Origin: Dyadobacter sp. CY261
Lineage (GTDB): Bacteria > Bacteroidota > Bacteroidia > Cytophagales > Spirosomataceae
Direction: 5' to 3'
NCBI RefSeq assembly: GCF_021440085.1
Contig: NZ_JAKCPW010000002.1
Location: 1-64,000 of the forward strand
DNA: 64,000 nucleotides
Under the pieces are notes generated by a model. The model ran no database searches and was not told the origin of the DNA. It saw only the letters and a program-made list of their open reading frames with translations. Position 1 is the stretch's first letter; the number at the start of each line of letters is the position of its first letter. The position numbers and the translations under genes are program-made. Shown here one piece after another: positions 27,342 through 35,569 of the stretch.

Positions 27342-27962
27342 ATGAACAAGATCACTAACACCGCTCTGTTTAGTACTGTAAAAGACCTTATTCTCGCCAG
27401 CCGCCAGCATATTGCCGTTTCGGTGAATGCTGAAATGAGTATGCTGTATTGGAAAATTGGGACGGTTGTTCGTCAAGAAATCATGAAACAAGAGCGCGCT
27501 GAATATGGAAAACAAATTGTCGCGACACTGTCGCGACAATTGGAAAGTGAATATGGAAAGTCTTTTTCGGAAAAAAGTCTAAGAAGAATGATCCAGTTCG
27601 CCGAGCTTTTTCCTGAGGAAAAGATTGTCGTATCAGTGATACGACAATTAAGTTGGTCACATTTTATGGAAATTTTGCCAATTCTCGACCCACTTAAAAG
27701 AGAATTCTACATCCAAATGTGTATCCATGAAAGGTGGAGCGTGCGAACATTCAGAGAACGTATCCAATCCATGCTCTACGAACGAACCGCGATCAGCAAA
27801 AAACCGGAAGATGTCATTCTTAACGATCTTCAATTACTCAAAAGTAACATCCGCGTCGCGGATTATCTTACGGCATTGCCTTCGCAGGAAGTTTTGCAAC
27901 GGAAGCTGCACAATGCCGTCGAGATTGCCAGGCATAAGTTAGCGCAGCATGATTTGGCCTAA
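27342..27962 (+). CDS. DUF1016/YhcG-type protein lacking its nuclease domain
   Basis: Residues 1-~155 match the N-terminal DNA-binding-like DUF1016_N region: MLYWKIGTVVRQEI, YGKQIVATLSRQLESEYG, SEKSLRRMIQFAELFPEE, RQLSWSHFMEILPI. Residues ~163-206 (LQLLKSNIRVADYLTALPSQEVLQRKL) correspond to the extreme C-terminus of full-length family members. The usual PDDEXK nuclease core of roughly 130 residues between them (GF.FV..Q, DFYIDLLFYH, IELK) is absent, and the reading frame stays open across the junction after KKPED. Such a protein could still bind DNA or a partner but not cut. Two perfect palindromes lie in its 5' half. It stands alone, with no restriction genes next to it. Confidence 0.8.
   Translation: MNKITNTALFSTVKDLILASRQHIAVSVNAEMSMLYWKIGTVVRQEIMKQERAEYGKQIVATLSRQLESEYGKSFSEKSLRRMIQFAELFPEEKIVVSVIRQLSWSHFMEILPILDPLKREFYIQMCIHERWSVRTFRERIQSMLYERTAISKKPEDVILNDLQLLKSNIRVADYLTALPSQEVLQRKLHNAVEIARHKLAQHDLA
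27515..27541. repeat. Perfect palindrome 1 inside the DUF1016 gene
   Basis: ATTGTCGCGACA and TGTCGCGACAAT flank a single C; with the next base on each side the arms are 13 bp. It encodes the IVATLSRQL segment. Confidence 0.9.
27624..27648. repeat. Perfect palindrome 2 inside the DUF1016 gene
   Basis: ATTGTCGTATCA and TGATACGACAAT flank a single G, giving 12-bp arms. It shares its outer seven bases with palindrome 1, differs in the inner part symmetrically, and encodes the IVVSVIRQL segment. Confidence 0.9.
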
Positions 27963-27967
27963 ACAAA

Positions 27968-28001
27968 AACGGGTCTGCCAAGTGAATGACAAACCCGTTT
28001 G
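27968..28001. terminator. Bidirectional stem-loop between DUF1016 and DUF4440 genes
   Basis: AAACGGGT (27968-27975) pairs with ACCCGTTT (27994-28001) around an 18-base loop. An A-run precedes it, so the minus strand reads a T-run after the stem; it can serve both convergent genes. Confidence 0.55.
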
Positions 28002-28023
28002 GAAATATCAGTTAGACAGGCTA

Positions 28024-28458
28024 TTAAACCAGTTTGAATGCCTGACGGCCGAGCAATACCCAGTTGCCTTTTACTTTCTGGAAAACCATGAATACCCCCA
28101 GTTTCACCTGGGCAGGCTCCTTCCCTTTATTATGCGTATCGCCAAAAAGCTTGTGGCGAACGATGGCTACGTCGCCAGAGATAGAAATGGTCTGTTCGGA
28201 AAGATCGATCTTGGTAAATTTGGATTCTTCGCTTACGAGCGCACGAACAAATTCTTTCTGATCTTCCAAAAGGCCATTCGAATGTCCGTAGGAAAGCGAG
28301 GGCGAGGTTAGCTTTTTCAATTCAGCCTCATCCGCGCTGATAATGGCGGTTTTGAGTTTTTCAACCGTAGCGGCAACGGCTTTTTCATCGGCGCTTTGTG
28401 CAAATACAAACGCATTGCCTATCAACAGGAACGCGAGCAGCAAAAATGTTTTTTTCAT
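28024..28458 (-). CDS. Exported DUF4440/NTF2-like protein
   Basis: The 144-residue protein has a signal peptide (MKKTFLLLAFLLIGNAFVFAQ) and one NTF2-like domain: DEKAVAATVEKLKTAIISAD, then LTSPSLSYGHSNGLLEDQKEF and strands VAIVRHKLFGDTHN and KLGVFMVFQKVKGNWVLLGRQAF. The YGHSNG motif is typical of DUF4440 proteins of Bacteroidota. The function is unknown, probably binding of a small ligand in the periplasm. It lies just downstream of exuT on the same strand, 55 nt away, but in the reverse order, so it would be read through only if exuT has no terminator. Confidence 0.87.
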   Translation of the reverse strand: MKKTFLLLAFLLIGNAFVFAQSADEKAVAATVEKLKTAIISADEAELKKLTSPSLSYGHSNGLLEDQKEFVRALVSEESKFTKIDLSEQTISISGDVAIVRHKLFGDTHNKGKEPAQVKLGVFMVFQKVKGNWVLLGRQAFKLV

Positions 28459-28513
28459 CGATTAATAAGGAATTAGGATAATGTTACTTCTTCAATCGGC
28501 AGTCAGCGGTCAC

Positions 28514-29830
28514 CTAAATATCAACCCGTTCCATTTTCGGCGAAAACAAATGCATTACTCCCCACGCGAGCAGGTATGCGAACCCGCAGATGATGAAGAT
28601 CAGGTTGTAACCTCCGCCAATGTTTCCGGCTGCCTTGTAATTGTCCAGAATGATCCCAACTAAAAGAGGAAACAGGATGCCTCCTACTGATCCGGCCATT
28701 CCGCCGATACCGACGACCGAACTTACTGCCTTTTTAGGAAACATATCCGAAGCCGTTGTGAAAATATTTGCGCTCCAAGCCTGGTGTGCTGCGGCAGCAA
28801 GGCTGATCAGGATCACCGCCTGCCATATGTTGGTCGTGTATTGAGCCGCCATAATTGGCATTACCAGGAAAGCGAAGATGAGCATTGACGTTTTTCTGGC
28901 GCGGAAAATAGGCCAGCCTTTTTTGATAAAGTAGCCGGATAAATACCCTCCGCCGATGCTGCCGATCGTGGTTGCGGTGTAAACGATCACCAGTTCAGGG
29001 CTGGGCTTGGAAAGGTTGAGTTTGAATGCTTCTGCAAAGTAAGATGGCAGCCAGTAAAGGAAAAACCACCAGATGGGGTCGGTGAGCATTTTGCCAAATA
29101 CAAATGCCCAAGTTTGCCGGATTTTGAATAGTTGAAGCCATTTTACGGGTGCTTCCTTGCTCGTATCGGGCTCGTTATCGCTATGGATATGGTCGTATTC
29201 GGCTTGGCTGACGCGTTTTTGTTTCGCCGGAAGCTCGTAATAGCGCCACCAGAAAATGAGCCATATGAATCCTAGTGCTCCGGTGATCAGAAAGGCTTCC
29301 TGCCAACCGTAGGCACCGAGTATCCAGGGCACCATAATAGGTGCCACAACGGCCCCAATGTTGGCACCTGAGTTGAATATGCCGGTCGCCAGCGCACGTT
29401 CCTTTTTTGGGAACCATTCGGCAGTTGCCTTGATCGCGACGGGAAAGTTGCCCGCCTCGCCAAGTCCCAGAATTGCGCGCATGAACCCGAAGCTGAAAGT
29501 GCCCGTCGCAACGGCATGAAGCATCGCGGCAATACTCCATACGACTACCGAAATGACATAACCGATTTTGGTGCCGATTTTATCGATCATCGCCCCGAAA
29601 CCGATCAGCGAAATGGCATATGCCGTTTGGAAAGCCATTACAATATGGCTGAAATCGGATTCTGACCAGCCAAAATCAGCCTCCAAAGTTGGTTTGAGGA
29701 GGCCAAGCACCTGCCGGTCGAGGTAATTGATGGTTGTCGCGCAAAATAGCAACGCTACTACCCGCCAGCGATAACTGGTCATTTTGGCCTCTGTTTGGAG
29801 TTGCTCGGGTTCAGGATTGGGTGAAGGCAT
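28514..29830 (-). CDS. exuT: Hexuronate transporter, MFS (ExuT-like)
   Basis: The 438-residue protein has twelve membrane helices and the ACS/ExuT family features: NYLDRQVLGLLKPTLEADFGW in helix 1, RAILGLGEAGNFPVAIKATAEWFPKKERALATGIFNSG after helix 4, and an acidic-rich central loop. It imports galacturonate or glucuronate by proton symport. It is the last gene of the pectin operon; its first 20 nt overlap the 3' end of uxaB if the ATG at 29830 is used, while a second ATG at 29782 (MTSYRWRVV) avoids the overlap. The pairing with uxaB supports a uronate rather than a phthalate or gluconate substrate. Confidence 0.88.
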   Translation of the reverse strand: MPSPNPEPEQLQTEAKMTSYRWRVVALLFCATTINYLDRQVLGLLKPTLEADFGWSESDFSHIVMAFQTAYAISLIGFGAMIDKIGTKIGYVISVVVWSIAAMLHAVATGTFSFGFMRAILGLGEAGNFPVAIKATAEWFPKKERALATGIFNSGANIGAVVAPIMVPWILGAYGWQEAFLITGALGFIWLIFWWRYYELPAKQKRVSQAEYDHIHSDNEPDTSKEAPVKWLQLFKIRQTWAFVFGKMLTDPIWWFFLYWLPSYFAEAFKLNLSKPSPELVIVYTATTIGSIGGGYLSGYFIKKGWPIFRARKTSMLIFAFLVMPIMAAQYTTNIWQAVILISLAAAAHQAWSANIFTTASDMFPKKAVSSVVGIGGMAGSVGGILFPLLVGIILDNYKAAGNIGGGYNLIFIICGFAYLLAWGVMHLFSPKMERVDI

Positions 29831-31346
29831 ATTCGGTTCGCTCTAAAAGTGTTTTAAGTGTTTCCACGACGCCATGTTGCGTCATCGATTGAAGGTATTT
29901 GGTTACAGAACTATGTACCGGGTTGATTTTATTAAGGTCACGTCCCCAGATTGACTGATCTTTCAGGATCGCCTGTACTGTGTCAGACAGCGACGCGATT
30001 TGCCATTTCTGGTAAAAAAATGCGGCTTTGGGGTCTTGTACCGGGTAAAGGACGCCGTCTATTCTGCCGTAATAGTTTTCCCCTTCCTTTTTCACAATCT
30101 TCATATAAAAGATATACACTGCCAGACCGAACGTCATATATTCCGGGAGATAGCCATTTTGGCCTTCGTAATGGAGATAAGTTGGGACTACCCGTGAAAG
30201 TATCTTGGCTGAATAGTTCTGATTAATATTGAACCATTTATGAAGTATATGCGGGTTGCGGAAGCGGTCGGCTACTTGCCGGCTGAATGCAAGTGCTACA
30301 TCCGGACGCACATCGTAAGGAATAGCCGGTGCTATTTCGCTTTCCATCAAATGCGTGATGTAGGCCGAAAAAAACGGATCGTTCATCGCTTCTACCACTG
30401 TTTTGAAACCGCATAAATGTGCCAATCCACCGCCTAATGTATGTGCGCCGTTCAGCAGACGTAATTTTAGCTCACGGTATCGTTCGATATCAGGCTCGAT
30501 CACCAGCCCTTCATCGATTCCATAAAAGGGAATCTTTTGCCGGATGCGCTCATCTCCTTCGATCGCCCACAAATGGTAATGTTCGGTGGTAATGAGCAGG
30601 TCGTCCTGGTAACCAAGTTCCTCTTCCAGTTCCTTTAAACGGGCGTCGTCGGGTTTGCCGGGCACAATGCGGTCGACGAGCGAATTGCAGAAGAAATTGC
30701 ATTGTTCGATCCAATCGATGAATGTGGCTTCCAGCCCGTTGCGGTGCGCGAGTTCCAGGATAATGGATTCGAGTTTTTTACCATTGTCTGCGATCAGTTC
30801 AGTCGGGATGATGACTATGCCTGAATCCGGATTGCCTCCAAACGCAACGTATCGCGCATACAGAAACGCGAGCAATTTCCCGGGGAACGACACCGGTGGC
30901 CACTGGTAAATATCATCCTGGACAAGCTGAATGCCCGTTTCGGTAGTATTGGAGATGACAATGGTCACCGCAGGGTTTTTCGCGAGGTCAAGCACTAACG
31001 ACCATTGCGTTTTAGCAGAAAGTACTCGGCTGATCGCAGAAGAAATGATGTTTTCCTCTTTCAACTCTCCGTTCTGAATGCCCCGTGAACAAATGGTGTA
31101 GAGATTATCCTGGCGTTCAAAAGCCTTTGTATCGCCCTGGTCGGTAGATTTTACCACCACGATCCGACCGTTGAACACACCTTGCCGATTAGCTTTATCG
31201 ATGAAATAATCTGCCAAACCACGCAAAAAAGCACCGGTACCGAATTGCAGCACCTTTTCGGGTAGTTGAAAAACGGAATCATCGGCCACGACTACGTCGG
31301 ACTGGTTCCTGAGCTGTCGGAGATTTTCCCGGAAGAGGTAGCCCAT
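29811..31346 (-). CDS. uxaB: Tagaturonate reductase
   Basis: The 511-residue protein belongs to the mannitol dehydrogenase/UxaB family, reducing tagaturonate to altronate with NADH in galacturonate catabolism. The N-terminal segment VLQFGTGAFLRGLADYFIDKAN is the nucleotide-binding start, and RIVVVKSTDQGDTKAFE, SNTTETGI and the C-terminal-domain KLRLLNGAHTLGGGLAHLCG with the catalytic Lys/Asn/His cluster are all present. The start at 31346 (MGYLFRENL) is preferred over 31388, which would run into the preceding gene. UxaC, UxaA and the KDG kinase/aldolase are not in this window. Confidence 0.92.
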   Translation of the reverse strand: MGYLFRENLRQLRNQSDVVVADDSVFQLPEKVLQFGTGAFLRGLADYFIDKANRQGVFNGRIVVVKSTDQGDTKAFERQDNLYTICSRGIQNGELKEENIISSAISRVLSAKTQWSLVLDLAKNPAVTIVISNTTETGIQLVQDDIYQWPPVSFPGKLLAFLYARYVAFGGNPDSGIVIIPTELIADNGKKLESIILELAHRNGLEATFIDWIEQCNFFCNSLVDRIVPGKPDDARLKELEEELGYQDDLLITTEHYHLWAIEGDERIRQKIPFYGIDEGLVIEPDIERYRELKLRLLNGAHTLGGGLAHLCGFKTVVEAMNDPFFSAYITHLMESEIAPAIPYDVRPDVALAFSRQVADRFRNPHILHKWFNINQNYSAKILSRVVPTYLHYEGQNGYLPEYMTFGLAVYIFYMKIVKKEGENYYGRIDGVLYPVQDPKAAFFYQKWQIASLSDTVQAILKDQSIWGRDLNKINPVHSSVTKYLQSMTQHGVVETLKTLLERTEYAFTQS

Positions 31347-31357
31347 AGCTTTGAGAT

Positions 31358-33295
31358 TTACTTTTTTACAACCTGTTTCAACAACCAACCGGCTAGGTCC
31401 TTACCCGCTTCAAAATTCTGGAAGCTGGTGTCGATCCTCCGACCGTCTACATATTCATTATAAAGCCAGGGATCACCGACAGCGAACACAGTGCCTTTCC
31501 CATATTTTGAAATACCTAAAATGACATCGCCCTGATCGGTAATGAGCGACTGTGCGGGTGATTTCAGGCTTAGCGGCGAAAGCTCTTTGATATAGATTTT
31601 TTCGGTGGTCTTAAAAACGGAACGGGCTTCTGCGGGGATCAGGATACGTCCCTGCTCAAACTGAGTACCCTGTACCATATTGCGGTTTTTCGAAGTGAAC
31701 TGGATGCCGAACTTGTCGGCCAGTTTGTTGAAATGTGGGATTTCGCAATTGGCTGTGTCGTTGGCCATCAGTACCAGCACACCGCCGGCTTTCACCCATG
31801 CTTCGAGCGCTGAGATGGATTTGTCGTCGATGAAATGCGGCTCGGGCGTTTCCTTTTTGGTATCGGGGTCGACTATAATATAAATGTCGATATCTTTCAG
31901 GTTAGCTGCGGTGGGCGCGGAAGGCAATGAAACGGTTTTAGCACCCAATTCTCGAAACGTATTTCCCCAAAGCCAGAAGCCCGAATGCATCCGGTCTTCC
32001 CAGGTGTAATGGAACTGTTCAGGCGCGCCAGTCAGGTCTTTGCGGGTTTCATGATTAAAATAGTAATCGAGGCCAACCGTTTTGCCATTTCCGACTGTAT
32101 TTTCGGCAGCTATCTCCATTTCTACGCTGGCGAAAATGAACGGGCCGATGCCTTTCAGGTCGTTTTTGCGGATGGGCTCGCTGAGGTAATATTCATAGGT
32201 TCCATCGCGGTAGGGTGTGCCGCCGAGGCCTCCTACACTCACCGTTTTGTTCAAACTAAGCGAGCCATTATCTTCTTTTTCGACGAAATTTTGGAGGATA
32301 GCCTGATAGCCTTTCCGCGCCGTTTCTGCGAATTTTTCATTGATATATCCAAGACGGGAACCTTTCGCGAGCGCATACACGAACATACATGAAGCAGAGG
32401 CTTCGAGGTAATTTCCTGCCCGGCTTCCCTGATCGATCACCTGGTACCATGCACCCGATGCCGGATCCTGATATTTCGCAAGTACAGGTGCTAATCTTCG
32501 TAAATAACCGATCAGTTGCGGCCTGCCTGGATGTTCATTGGGAAGATAATCGAGCACATCCACAAGCGCGGTAGCATACCAGCCAATGGCACGCGCCCAG
32601 AAACTCGGGGAACGTCCGGTCTTTTTGTCGGCCCATTTTTGTTCCCTCGCCTCATCATAGGCATGGTAAACAAGCCCTGTTTTTTCATCCACCGCATATT
32701 TCTCGATCAATGCAAATTGCTTAACGATGTCATCGAAATGCTCGGGATGATGGAAAATGGCGCTGTATTCCGCTGCGAACGGCTCTCCCATGAAAAGCCC
32801 GTCGAGCCACATCTGGTAGGGATAACGTTTTTTATGCCAATAGCCACCCTCTTTGGTACGGGGCTGCTCTTCGAGCTGCTTCCAGAGCAGGTCGGCGGCT
32901 TTTTTATACTTTTCCTTATCGGGTTGCGATTGCTGGTACAATGTCAGCAATGCGCGTCCCGGGGGAATGTTGTCGATATTATATTCATCGGCGCGGTAGG
33001 TACGGATGCTGCCGTCGGCGCGGACGTACTGGTCGATATCTTTCCGGATGTATTCAAAGTATTTGCCCTCTCCGGTGCGGTACCACACTTTCTCGATCGC
33101 TTTAAGCATTAATCCCTGCTCATAGTCCCATTTGGTGGTCGTGTTTTTTCCGACCAGGATCGAATCCTTGTGATTGGCGATGAATGAATCGGCCATCTGC
33201 CGCGATAGCGGCAACTCCTGTGCGGAGGAGCAGGTCGCTGTGAAACACGCGATCCAGAGTGGAAATTGACGTAAAAGGCGTAGAGAAGGGGACAT
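31358..33295 (-). CDS. GH88/105 unsaturated glycan hydrolase with C-terminal DUF4350-like domain
   Basis: The 645-residue exported protein has a signal region cleaved near TCSSAQEL. The first ~370 residues are an (alpha/alpha)6 barrel of the YteR/GH105 type: KWDYEQGLMLKAIEKVW, PPGRALLTLYQ, YPYQMWLDGLFMGEPFAAEY with the catalytic Asp, and RSPSFWARAIGWYATALVDVL. The last ~250 residues form a second module beginning near NTVGNGKTVGLDYYFNHE and ending in a DUF4350/glutamine-amidotransferase-like fold (DIDIYIIVDPD, GGVLVLMANDTANCEIPHFN, GKGTVFAVGDPWLYNEYV). The first module would remove unsaturated uronic acids from rhamnogalacturonan or pectin oligosaccharides. The start at 33295 puts the signal peptide first; upstream ATGs lie in the cupin gene. 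Confidence 0.88.
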   Translation of the reverse strand: MSPSLRLLRQFPLWIACFTATCSSAQELPLSRQMADSFIANHKDSILVGKNTTTKWDYEQGLMLKAIEKVWYRTGEGKYFEYIRKDIDQYVRADGSIRTYRADEYNIDNIPPGRALLTLYQQSQPDKEKYKKAADLLWKQLEEQPRTKEGGYWHKKRYPYQMWLDGLFMGEPFAAEYSAIFHHPEHFDDIVKQFALIEKYAVDEKTGLVYHAYDEAREQKWADKKTGRSPSFWARAIGWYATALVDVLDYLPNEHPGRPQLIGYLRRLAPVLAKYQDPASGAWYQVIDQGSRAGNYLEASASCMFVYALAKGSRLGYINEKFAETARKGYQAILQNFVEKEDNGSLSLNKTVSVGGLGGTPYRDGTYEYYLSEPIRKNDLKGIGPFIFASVEMEIAAENTVGNGKTVGLDYYFNHETRKDLTGAPEQFHYTWEDRMHSGFWLWGNTFRELGAKTVSLPSAPTAANLKDIDIYIIVDPDTKKETPEPHFIDDKSISALEAWVKAGGVLVLMANDTANCEIPHFNKLADKFGIQFTSKNRNMVQGTQFEQGRILIPAEARSVFKTTEKIYIKELSPLSLKSPAQSLITDQGDVILGISKYGKGTVFAVGDPWLYNEYVDGRRIDTSFQNFEAGKDLAGWLLKQVVKK

Positions 33296-33303
33296 CGAAC
33301 GGT

Positions 33304-33660
33304 TTATGGTTTTGGAATACTTACAAAATCCTCCCGCATCGGGGTGAAGATATCGACGAGCATTCCGGCCGAAAGGCATAGTGCACCATGCACCACGTGC
33401 GGCGGAATGTAATACACATCTCCTTGCCGCAACACCTGTTTCCTTTCGCCGATCGTGATCTCGAACTCACCATTTTCGACATAGCTCATTTGGGTATGAA
33501 AATGGCTGTGCAATGTACCGATCCCGCCTTTTTCGAATGCCACTTTCACCATCATCAGATTGTCGTCGTAGGCCATAATCTTGCGTTTCAGGCCGCCTCC
33601 GAGGTCTTCCCAGGCTATTTCGCCGTCAACAATAAACTCCCTTCCTTTGAGTGCTTCCAT
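33304..33660 (-). CDS. Cupin-domain protein in the uronate operon
   Basis: The 118-residue protein is a single small cupin. The metal-binding motif is intact: HSHFHTQMSYVENGEFEITIG (two His and a Glu) and the second-box His in IPPHVVHGALCL. The start codon shares one base with the kduI stop codon (TAATG), so translation is coupled and the ORF's apparent extension to 33810 is spurious. Genes of this kind accompany kduI and kduD in many Bacteroidota pectin clusters and may encode a pectin-degradation (KdgF-like) protein that ring-opens unsaturated uronate. That role is inferred from family and context. Confidence 0.85.
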   Translation of the reverse strand: MEALKGREFIVDGEIAWEDLGGGLKRKIMAYDDNLMMVKVAFEKGGIGTLHSHFHTQMSYVENGEFEITIGERKQVLRQGDVYYIPPHVVHGALCLSAGMLVDIFTPMREDFVSIPKP

Positions 33661-34490
33661 TATCTGAGATCGCCGATTAATACCGGGTCCATGTCTGTGT
33701 AATCCTTGTTTTCGCCTGCCATTCCCCAGATGAATGAGTAATTGGATGTTCCGCAGCCGGAGTGTATCGACCACGGAGGCGAGATGACCGCCTGCCGGTT
33801 GGCAACCCACAAATGCCTGGTTTCTGAAGGTTCGCCCATCAAATGCAAGACCCTCTGGTTTTCAGGGACATCGAAATAGCAATACGCTTCCATGCGACGG
33901 TCGTGTACGTGTGAAGGCATGGTATTCCAAACGCTCCCCGTTTGCAGCACCGTAAGCCCCATTACCAACTGGGAACTCTGAATGCCGTCCAGGTGAATGT
34001 ATTTGTAAATGGTGCGGTGGTTCGATGTTTCCATACTGCCCACGGTGGCTGGTGTGGCATCCTCTTTGGTGAACAGCCGCGTCGGATAAGTCTGGTGGGC
34101 TGGTGAGGATAGCAGATAATATGCCGCCGGTTCCGACGGATTTTTACTGGTTAGCAACACCTCTTTGGTCCCTTTCCCTACGTACACACAGCCCAGCTTG
34201 CTGATAGCGAGATGCTCGCCGTCGGCAATTACTTCGCCATCGCCGCCGATGTTGATGATGCCTATTTCGCGCCTTTCCAGAAAGTAGGAGGCTTTCAGCG
34301 CATCGAACACAGGTATGGCCAACGGGGTGGCCAGCGGAATGGCTCCGCCGATGATAACGCGGTCGTAATGACTGTAAACGAAATGGATCTCGCCATCTCT
34401 GAAAATATCTTTGACCAGAAAGTTGTCCCGCAAGGCCTGGGTATCCATTTGCGAAACTTCTTTACGGCTGCTTTCGAATCTGATCTGCAT
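33660..34490 (-). CDS. kduI: 5-dehydro-4-deoxy-D-glucuronate isomerase
   Basis: The 276-residue cytoplasmic enzyme converts 5-keto-4-deoxyuronate to 2,5-diketo-3-deoxygluconate. Family features are clear: FLVKDIFRDGEIHFVYSHYDRVIIGGA near the N-terminus, the zinc-binding cluster around TMPSHVHDRRMEAYCYFD (His, His, Glu), and WSIHSGCGTSNYSFIWGMAGEN carrying the last His. Length is as expected for KduI. It lies 42 nt after kduD and is translationally coupled to the cupin gene. Confidence 0.95.
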   Translation of the reverse strand: MQIRFESSRKEVSQMDTQALRDNFLVKDIFRDGEIHFVYSHYDRVIIGGAIPLATPLAIPVFDALKASYFLERREIGIINIGGDGEVIADGEHLAISKLGCVYVGKGTKEVLLTSKNPSEPAAYYLLSSPAHQTYPTRLFTKEDATPATVGSMETSNHRTIYKYIHLDGIQSSQLVMGLTVLQTGSVWNTMPSHVHDRRMEAYCYFDVPENQRVLHLMGEPSETRHLWVANRQAVISPPWSIHSGCGTSNYSFIWGMAGENKDYTDMDPVLIGDLR

Positions 34491-34532
34491 TTTGCGGCTA
34501 CTTATTAAATGTCCTTGATTTAAATTGATGTA

Positions 34533-35303
34533 CTAACGCCCCATCCATCCGCCATCGACGGTCAGAATTGTTCCGTGAACGTAAGAACCGGCTTCCGATG
34601 CCAGGAAAATGGTGGGCCCCTTGAAATCCTCCGGCAAGCCCCACCGGCCGGCCGGAATGCGGTCGAGGATGGATTTACTTCGCACCGGGTCGTTTCGCAG
34701 CGCTTCGGTATTGTCTGTATTGATATAGCCGGGCGCAATGGCATTTACATTCACACCTTTGCCCGCCCATTCGTTTGACAATGCTTTCACAAGGCCTCCG
34801 ATGGCACTTTTGGACGCAGTGTATCCGGGGACATTGATGCCGCCCTGAAATGTCAATAGTGATGCCGTGAATATGATCTTGCCCGATCCGCGTGCGATCA
34901 TCTCTTTGCCTAGCTCCCGGGCCAGTATATATGGTGCGTCGAGATTGATATTCAGTACCTGGTCCCAGTATTCGTCGCTGTGTTCGGCGGCAGGTTGCCG
35001 GAGGATGATGCCGGCATTGTTAATGAGAATGTCGATGACAGGATGGTCCTCTTTGACCTGGGTGATAAACTGATAGAGGCTTTCACGATTACCCAGATCG
35101 GCGCTGTATGGATAAAATATCCTCCCCGCTTGTAAAACTGATCGCTCAGTTTCGTTACCTTCCTTAAATTCTGATGACGCCACTCCTATGATGTTGGCGC
35201 CGGCTTCTGCCAGCGCTTCTGCCATGGCCTTCCCGATGCCACGATTGCATCCGGTCACCAATGCGGTCTTTCCGGTAAGGTCAAATAATTTAACGGTATT
35301 CAT
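34533..35303 (-). CDS. kduD: 2-dehydro-3-deoxy-D-gluconate 5-dehydrogenase (SDR)
   Basis: The 256-residue SDR reduces 2,5-diketo-3-deoxygluconate to 2-keto-3-deoxygluconate, the step after KduI. Motifs: TGCNRGIGKAMAEALAEAGA for NAD binding, INNAGIILRQPA, the catalytic Ser in IIFTASLLTFQGG, YTASKSAIGGLVKAL with the catalytic Tyr and Lys, and the C-terminal VDGGWMGR. IILRQPA and GYINTDNTEALRND are characteristic of KduD against other SDRs. It is the first gene of the minus-strand operon and faces the divergent LacI-type regulator across 266 nt. Confidence 0.93.
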   Translation of the reverse strand: MNTVKLFDLTGKTALVTGCNRGIGKAMAEALAEAGANIIGVASSEFKEGNETERSVLQAGRIFYPYSADLGNRESLYQFITQVKEDHPVIDILINNAGIILRQPAAEHSDEYWDQVLNINLDAPYILARELGKEMIARGSGKIIFTASLLTFQGGINVPGYTASKSAIGGLVKALSNEWAGKGVNVNAIAPGYINTDNTEALRNDPVRSKSILDRIPAGRWGLPEDFKGPTIFLASEAGSYVHGTILTVDGGWMGR

Positions 35304-35351
35304 TAATGGGTTTTATAATTTGTCTTTTTCGGGGTATCCGATAATTTTAGC

Positions 35352-35378
35352 GTCGGGTGTTAATAGACCTCACCCGAC
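35352..35378. promoter_or_regulatory. Inverted repeat upstream of kduD
   Basis: GTCGGGTG (35352-35359) and CACCCGAC (35371-35378) are perfect 8-bp arms around an 11-base spacer. They lie 49-75 nt before the kduD start in the 266-nt divergent region 35304-35569. The place fits an operator for the divergent LacI regulator or a leader hairpin, but LacI operators usually lack such a long spacer. The rest of the region is AT-rich, and ATCGTTATCGGGAACGTT near 35427-35445 is another weak operator candidate. No convincing -33/-7 pair was found. Confidence 0.35.
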
Positions 35379-35569
35379 CGATGTTAGATTGAATAATCAG
35401 AAAAATCAAATAACGAATTGTCTTTTTTTGTGCAATCGTTATCGGGAACGTTGTCAGCTGAGCCGGATAGATGTAAATTTTAGGGCCAAATAGCAGTCCG
35501 ACGAGTTACGGTAGCGGCGGAAAGTGTATTTTGAAACAAATAATAAGTTGGAATAAACCAATTTTTCCA

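Noticed and set aside
28024..28311. Plus-strand frame continuing after the DUF1016 gene, which might have been a lost nuclease part
   Set aside because: It is antisense to the DUF4440 gene, and no PDDEXK-like sequence is present.
32516..33112. 198-residue plus-strand open frame
   Set aside because: Antisense shadow of the GH105 gene with no known domain.
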